Shown: positions 59,633 through 64,000 of the stretch, piece after piece
How the letters are laid out: each line of letters opens with the position of its first letter
How positions within the stretch are numbered: the first letter of the stretch is position 1
Origin: Falsiroseomonas sp051860665
GTDB lineage: Bacteria > Pseudomonadota > Alphaproteobacteria > Acetobacterales > Acetobacteraceae
Direction: 5' to 3'
DNA length: 64,000 bases
Assembly (NCBI RefSeq): GCF_051860665.1
Contig: NZ_JBHYDM010000003.1
Location: 186,001 to 250,000 of the forward strand
Notes under the pieces: model-generated
What the model saw: only the letters and a program-made list of their open reading frames with translations
Told to the model about the DNA's origin: nothing
Databases searched by the model: none
Made by a program: the position numbers and the translations under genes

Positions 59633-61006
59633 TCAGGGCAGCTTGTCGGCCGCCACTTCCGGCGCCGTGGCCTGGTCGCCCCAGAGCGCCTCCTCCGACG
59701 CGCCGCGCAGGTTCAGCGCGCGCCGCAGCGCCCGCACAACGGGGGCCACCTGCTTGCCGGCGTCCAGCCTCCAGTAGCGCGTATGCAGGAAGCGCCAGGC
59801 GCCGATCGGCACCTGGATATCCAGGATGCCGCGGCCAAGGATCGGCGCCACGGGGCCGGAGATGAAGTCGCCGAAGGCGACCAGGCGGCTCGGGTGGTAG
59901 ATATTGGTCCAGACCACCGGGGCGAAGACGGCGGCGTGGTGCGGGATGCGCTGGCCGGTTTTCAGCCGATAGGTGAAGCGTATCTCTTCCTCCAGCCAGG
60001 GTGGGGCGGTCGGCGCCTGGCGGCGCAGCTTGGCCAGCTTCAGCGCCGCGGCATCCTGCGCCAGCAGGACATCGGCCTTGGATAACGGGCTGCCGCAGGT
60101 GACGAAGTCGCTGACCAGCCAGGGCCGGCCGGGGGCCTGGGCCAGGGCCGCGGCATAGGCGCGCTGGGCCTCGCGATAGGCGACGCGCGCGGCGCCGCAA
60201 TCCGCCTCATCGGCGCGGCGCAGCGCCACCGCCGCCGCCTCCACCGCCTGCATCGCCGCCGTCACCGCCGCATCATGCGCCTCGGCCATGGCCCCGTCAC
60301 CGATGCGGGCGAAGGCGTGGTTCAGCACGTCATAGCCGATGACGGAGCCCAGGCTGTGGCCGACCACGATGATGCGGTCGTATTTGCCCGAGGCCCGCAG
60401 CTTCTCCAGAAGGTCGATCCCCGCCTCCCGGATCCTCTGGCGGGCAGCCACGTTGTTGGGCGTCGGGCTGAGGTAGCGCGCCGCATCGCCCAGCACCGGG
60501 CCGCCAAAGCGCGACAGCAAGAACCAGCCCAGGCCGGCCAGTGCAGTGGCCAGGGGCCAGACCCAGTATGGGATGGTGGCTGGCCGCCATCCCGGCTTCA
60601 GCCAGGCGAGCAACGCGATCGCGATGGCCAGCAGCCCTGCGACCAACCCGGCCCGCCACATCCCCTTCAGCCGCGGCGGCACGGAGCTGGGCCAGCGCCA
60701 CAGCAGGCGCTTCAGCCAGCCCAGCACATCCGCCACCGTGTTCCCGGTCAGCAGATGCGCCCAGTAGAATTCGAAGAAATCCACCCGCCGCGCGGCCTCG
60801 CCGGTCCATTTGCGGGTGGTGACACGGCGCAGTTCGAAGCTGCCGCTCATCTGGTCCGGCTTGGCGAAGGTCTCGCCCTGCCCATCGCCGGTCAGGTCGC
60901 GGTCCGTGGACCAGGCGGTGGTGACGAAGCCCCAGAGGGTCTCCATCGGACGCTGCTCGCCGATGCCGTGGATCATCACCACGGCGGTCTTCGCCTCCTC
61001 CGCCAT
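59633..61006 (-). CDS. Membrane-anchored alpha/beta hydrolase-like lipase/esterase
   Basis: 457 residues. VVMIHGIGEQRPMETLW (9-25) and the nucleophile elbow VVGHSLGSVIGYDVLN indicate a serine lipase/esterase. Two membrane helices lie in the middle (LVAGLLAIAIALLAWL and WVWPLATALAGLGWFLLS, about 125-170). The C-terminus (FVTCGSPLSKADVLLAQD, WTNIYHPSRLVAFGDFISG) resembles the 'DUF-type' lipases with conserved TCGSPL and W-x-N-x-Y/H. Its catalytic His and Asp are not certain. It follows cydC after 147 bp on the same strand. Confidence 0.85.
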   Translation of the reverse strand: MAEEAKTAVVMIHGIGEQRPMETLWGFVTTAWSTDRDLTGDGQGETFAKPDQMSGSFELRRVTTRKWTGEAARRVDFFEFYWAHLLTGNTVADVLGWLKRLLWRWPSSVPPRLKGMWRAGLVAGLLAIAIALLAWLKPGWRPATIPYWVWPLATALAGLGWFLLSRFGGPVLGDAARYLSPTPNNVAARQRIREAGIDLLEKLRASGKYDRIIVVGHSLGSVIGYDVLNHAFARIGDGAMAEAHDAAVTAAMQAVEAAAVALRRADEADCGAARVAYREAQRAYAAALAQAPGRPWLVSDFVTCGSPLSKADVLLAQDAAALKLAKLRRQAPTAPPWLEEEIRFTYRLKTGQRIPHHAAVFAPVVWTNIYHPSRLVAFGDFISGPVAPILGRGILDIQVPIGAWRFLHTRYWRLDAGKQVAPVVRALRRALNLRGASEEALWGDQATAPEVAADKLP

Positions 61007-61141
61007 CCCGCGCCCCCGCCCTGCCCCGGCGCAGGATGCGCCGGGACGTCGCGGCAGCGCAATGAGGAGCGAAGGTCGGGACCCTCGGACGGCTTGCGCG
61101 AAAGGGGCGGTTCCTGGGTCGAGCCGCCCTGGGGTGCCGGC

Positions 61142-61153
61142 GGGGGGGGGGGG
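61142..61153. repeat. 12-base G/C homopolymer next to the cydC stop
   Basis: Twelve consecutive G (C on the coding strand) immediately follow the cydC stop codon in the message. It lies in the cydC-hydrolase spacer. Homopolymers of this length are prone to slippage and sequencing error. Confidence 0.85.
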
Positions 61154-62809
61154 TCAGCCCATCGCCGGCACGGCCCGCCCCGCGGCGAGCCGCAGGATGC
61201 GCGTCGGGCGTTCCACCCCCACCAGCCGGTGGACGATCAGGATCACGCTGCGCCCGGCGGTCGCCTCGCCCAGCGTCTCCAGGAAGGCACGCTCCGTCTC
61301 CGGGTCCAGCCCGGCCGCGGGCTCGTCCAGGATCAGCACCGGGGCCTCGGACAGCAGCGCGCGGGCCAGCACCAGGCGGCGCGCCTGGCCGCCGGAGAAG
61401 CGGGCGCCGGCCTCGCCGCAGCGCGTCGCCAGGCCTTCGGGCAGGCTGCGCACCACCTCCCCGATCCCGGCGCGGTCCAGCGCCTGCCATATCGCGACCT
61501 CCTCCGCCTCCGGCCGGCCGAGGCGGAGATTGGCCTCGATCGTGTCGTCGAAGAGGCGCGCATCCTGGGTCAGGCAGGCGATGCGCGAGCGCACGGCATC
61601 CGCCGGCAGGCTGGCGATCTCGACGCCGCCCAGCGTGATGCTGCCCGATCGCGGCGCGGCCAGCTTCAGCAGCAGGGAGGCGAGCGTGGACTTGCCGATG
61701 CCCGAGGGGCCGAGCAGCGCGATGCGCGCGCCTTCCGGCACATCGAGGTCCAGCCCCTCGAAGACCGGAGGGCCCTCCGGCGTCCAGGTGAAGTGCAGGT
61801 CGCGGATGCGGATGGCATGGCCCTTGGGCAGGGCTGCCGGCGCGACCGGTTCGGCCACGGGCGGGGCCTGGTCCGCGGCCTCGAACAGCCGGCGGGCGCT
61901 GGCACCCGCGGCGGCGAGGGCGGCGCCGGCGCGCGGCATCAGGCCCAGCGCCTCCCCGGCCGCGATGGCCAGGAACAGGCCGAGCACCGCGGCGGCGATG
62001 CCGGCCTCCCCCATCGCCAGCCCATAGGCCAGGGCGCCGAGCATGGCCGCCTGGCCGAGCAGGGCGCCGGCCGCGCCCCCCCAGGCGCCGCGCCGGGCCA
62101 GGGCCCGCTGCGCCTGGGCCAGCGCGGTGCCTTCGCGGGCCACCCGGGCGGCGGCGCGGGGCTCGGCGCCCGCGGCCAGCGTATCCTCGATGCCGGTCAG
62201 CGGATCCACCACGGCGGCGCGCAGCGCGCCCTGGCTTTCCGCCACGCGCTGCCCGGCGGCCGCCGCCCCCGGCGCCAGCAGCGGTGGCAGCAGCAGGGCC
62301 AGCGCCAGCGGCAGGGCCACCAGCGCCGCCAGCGAAGCGTCGATGGCGCCCAGGATCAGCGCGATGGCCAGCACCGCCGCCGCCCCCGCCACGCCCGGCA
62401 CCAGGGCGCCGAGATAGACGCGGTCCAGCGCATCGATGTCGGACACCAGCCGCCCCAGCAGATCCCCCGCGCGGCGAAAACCAAGCCCGGCCGGCAGCCG
62501 CTCGGCGAGCCTGCGAAAGAACCAGATGCGGGTATCGGCCAGCGCGCGGAAGGTGGCGGCGTGGGTCACCAGGCGTTCGAGGTAGCGCAGCAGGGGGCGC
62601 AGGATGATGACCGGGCGCAGCCAGATCAGGGCTGCCGCGCCGCCGGTGAAGACCGCCGCCTGGGTCACGCCTTCCGCCACGCCGCGCCCGGCCAGGCCCA
62701 GCAGGGCGAGGCCCGCCAGCACCGCGCCGCAGGCCACCGCCATGCCGGCCAGCAGCCAGCCCGCCCGGCCCCGCCACAAACCCAGGACCCGCAGGAGATC
62801 AGCCGTCAT
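61154..62809 (-). CDS. cydC: Thiol reductant ABC exporter subunit CydC
   Basis: 551 residues. The N-terminal transmembrane domain has six helices (VLGLWRGRAGWLLAGMAVACG first) with LRPVIILRPLLRYLERLVTHAATFRALADTRIWFFRRLAERLP, the CydC motif split by short spacers. The ATPase part has Walker A GPSGIGKST (367-375), ABC signature FSGGQ (471-475) instead of LSGGQ, and DEPAAGLDPETE. CydDC exports cysteine/glutathione to the periplasm and is needed for cytochrome bd maturation and periplasmic redox balance. ATG 62809 overlaps cydD's stop. Confidence 0.93.
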   Translation of the reverse strand: MTADLLRVLGLWRGRAGWLLAGMAVACGAVLAGLALLGLAGRGVAEGVTQAAVFTGGAAALIWLRPVIILRPLLRYLERLVTHAATFRALADTRIWFFRRLAERLPAGLGFRRAGDLLGRLVSDIDALDRVYLGALVPGVAGAAAVLAIALILGAIDASLAALVALPLALALLLPPLLAPGAAAAGQRVAESQGALRAAVVDPLTGIEDTLAAGAEPRAAARVAREGTALAQAQRALARRGAWGGAAGALLGQAAMLGALAYGLAMGEAGIAAAVLGLFLAIAAGEALGLMPRAGAALAAAGASARRLFEAADQAPPVAEPVAPAALPKGHAIRIRDLHFTWTPEGPPVFEGLDLDVPEGARIALLGPSGIGKSTLASLLLKLAAPRSGSITLGGVEIASLPADAVRSRIACLTQDARLFDDTIEANLRLGRPEAEEVAIWQALDRAGIGEVVRSLPEGLATRCGEAGARFSGGQARRLVLARALLSEAPVLILDEPAAGLDPETERAFLETLGEATAGRSVILIVHRLVGVERPTRILRLAAGRAVPAMG

Positions 62810-64000
62810 TCGCCCGCCATCCGCTGGCCCTGCGCGCGCCCTGCCTCGATCTCCAGCACCCGCCCCAGCGCCCGCTGCGCGGCCCGGCTATGGCTGGCGA
62901 TGATCGCGGTCCGCCCGGTGCAGAGGCGGCGCAGGCTGTCCAGCACATCGGCCTCGGTCCCCGGGTCCAGATGCGCCGTCGGCTCGTCCAGCAGCACCAG
63001 GGGCGTGTCGCGCAGGAAGGCCCGCGCGATGGCGACCCGCTGTGCCTGGCCGCCGGACAGGCCGAAGCCGCCCTCCCCCACCTGCGTCTCCAGCCCCTGC
63101 GGCAGGGTCTTGGCGAAATCCGTCACGCGGGCGGCGGTGGCGGCGGCCTCCACCTCGGCGGCCGTCGCCTCCGGCCGGGCCAGCGCGATGTTCTCGCGGA
63201 TCGTGCCGCGGAACAGATGGGCGCGCTGGCCGACATAGGAGGAGAGGCGCCGCAGCTCGGCCGGCGCCAGCAGCGTGGCGTCCTGGCCATTGAGGGAAAT
63301 GCGCCCCGAATCCGGCCGCCGGAAACCCATCAGCAGCCGCAGGATGGAGGATTTGCCGGCGCCCGAAGGTCCGGCCAGCACCAGCGTCTCACCCGGCAGC
63401 ACCCGAAAGCTCAGGCCATCCAAGGCGGGCGCGCGGGTCGGGTCGTAGGTCAGGCGCACATCCTGGAAGCTGACCACCAGCTTGCCGGGCATCTCCTCCA
63501 GCTTCAGCCCGGCCTGCGCCTCGCCGTCCAGCAGCGGCGCCAGCTCGGCCGCCGCGCCGCGGGCGGAAAGGCGCTCGTGATAGGCCTGGGAGAAGGCGCG
63601 CAAGGGGGTGAACAGCGCCGGCACCAGCAGCAGGCAGAAGATCGCGCCCGCCGGGTCCGGATGGTTCTGGCCGAGCACCGCGCCGTGCCGGATGGCCAGG
63701 CAGGCGATGGCGCCTGCGGCCAGCGCCTCCATCGAGGCGGAGGAGAGGAAGGCCACCCGCAGCACCCGCATGGTGCGCTGGCGCAGATCCTCCGCCGCCC
63801 GGCCCAGCGCCTCCGCCTCGGCCTCCTGCCGCCGGAACAGCACCAGGGTGGGCAGGCCGCGCATGCGGTCCAGGAAGCGGCCGGACAGCAGATCCAGCGC
63901 GGCGAATTGCCGGCGGCTGGCCTGGGCGGCGCCGATGCCGGTCACCGCCATGGCGACCGGCACCAGAAGCGCGGCCACCAGCAGGATGGCGCCGCTGGTC
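62806..64000 (-). CDS. cydD: Thiol reductant ABC exporter subunit CydD, N-terminus beyond the window
   Basis: The frame is open to the window edge: 398 codons in the window, against about 550-590 for full CydD, so roughly 170 N-terminal residues are missing. The visible part contains the last membrane helices (IACLAIRHGAVLGQ, GAIFCLLLVPALFTPLRAFSQ), Walker A GPSGAGKSS, signature LSGGQAQRVAIARAF, Walker B VLLDEPTAHLD and H-loop ASHS. It pairs with CydC; the 4-bp ATGA overlap with cydC indicates coupling. Reading upstream continues as TSGAILLVAALLVPVAM, in agreement with CydD. Confidence 0.93.
   Translation of the reverse strand, partial: TSGAILLVAALLVPVAMAVTGIGAAQASRRQFAALDLLSGRFLDRMRGLPTLVLFRRQEAEAEALGRAAEDLRQRTMRVLRVAFLSSASMEALAAGAIACLAIRHGAVLGQNHPDPAGAIFCLLLVPALFTPLRAFSQAYHERLSARGAAAELAPLLDGEAQAGLKLEEMPGKLVVSFQDVRLTYDPTRAPALDGLSFRVLPGETLVLAGPSGAGKSSILRLLMGFRRPDSGRISLNGQDATLLAPAELRRLSSYVGQRAHLFRGTIRENIALARPEATAAEVEAAATAARVTDFAKTLPQGLETQVGEGGFGLSGGQAQRVAIARAFLRDTPLVLLDEPTAHLDPGTEADVLDSLRRLCTGRTAIIASHSRAAQRALGRVLEIEAGRAQGQRMAGE

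Noticed and set aside
60275..63238. 987-codon plus-strand open frame
   Set aside because: Antisense of the hydrolase, cydC and cydD, all of which have clear motifs on the other strand.
1..64000. Type I secretion genes for the two RTX proteins
   Set aside because: None of the ABC proteins here fits: CydC and CydD are thiol exporters, and no HlyD/TolC-like gene is present.

Overview
The window is a GC-rich (roughly 70 %) chromosomal stretch of an alphaproteobacterium. The closest match from general knowledge is Acetobacteraceae of the Roseomonas type. That inference rests on the base composition, the many Bug-type (tripartite tricarboxylate transporter) substrate-binding proteins lying apart from any permease genes, the minCDE order, PuuD/UraH urate genes, hydantoinase/carbamoylase-type amidases and HWE-kinase signalling. 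No rRNA, tRNA, CRISPR array or recognisable transposase was found. Genes are packed tightly, with many ATGA stop/start overlaps.

Layout. 1-5716 (minus): the N-terminal 1905 codons of a giant protein alternating RTX calcium-binding repeats with right-handed beta-helix modules, including a tandem 437-residue duplication. 5717-6206: AT-richer non-coding upstream region. 6207-9263 (minus): a luciferase-like oxidoreductase and the minC-minD-minE division-site operon. 9371-11364: a Bug protein with an altered C-terminus and a divergent cytosolic-looking SBP. 11361-13101: a 4HBT thioesterase gene broken by a lower-GC ~1.34-kb segment that carries a lipoprotein gene and a second, intact 4HBT thioesterase; this is the most striking locus. 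13231-19841: an unknown protein, a 2-hydroxyacid dehydrogenase/alpha-beta hydrolase pair, a Zn amidase, RidA, a Bug protein and a second luciferase-like enzyme. 19855-25255 (minus): an NMT1-like SBP, two VOC proteins behind an ArsR-like palindrome, and the series puuD-uraH-hydroxyacyl-CoA dehydrogenase-SDR. 25484-36548: a CorC-like membrane protein, a racemase-superfamily protein lacking its usual cysteines, an FAD monooxygenase, a large unknown exported protein, a Bug protein, a GNAT enzyme, a second Zn amidase, an HWE histidine kinase and a SerA-like dehydrogenase. 36613-39204: a second RTX protein. 39277-43793: an Hsp70-like protein, a PNPOx-fold protein, a TPP enzyme, a TauE-like permease and a 45-aa exported peptide. 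43893-45029: an unusual STAS-phosphotransferase fusion that abuts a RIME/REP-like palindrome. 45211-48319: two tandem rhodanese-ChrB proteins and the chromate efflux pump ChrA. 48386-55788: an unknown membrane protein, phosphatase/kelch, a glycine-zipper lipoprotein, polysaccharide deacetylase/beta-propeller, MsrB/MsrA and a serine hydrolase. 55899-64000: asparaginase II, an MFS transporter, a Bug protein, a membrane alpha/beta hydrolase, CydC and partial CydD.

How the genes fit together. The recurrent theme is scavenging of organic acids, amides and N-heterocycles (Bug and NMT1 binding proteins, urate hydroxylase with HIU hydrolase, two carbamoylase-type amidases, asparaginase, RidA), supported by redox repair and redox maturation (MsrA/MsrB, CydDC) and chromate resistance. 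Two RTX proteins imply a type I secretion system, but no such transporter genes occur inside the window.
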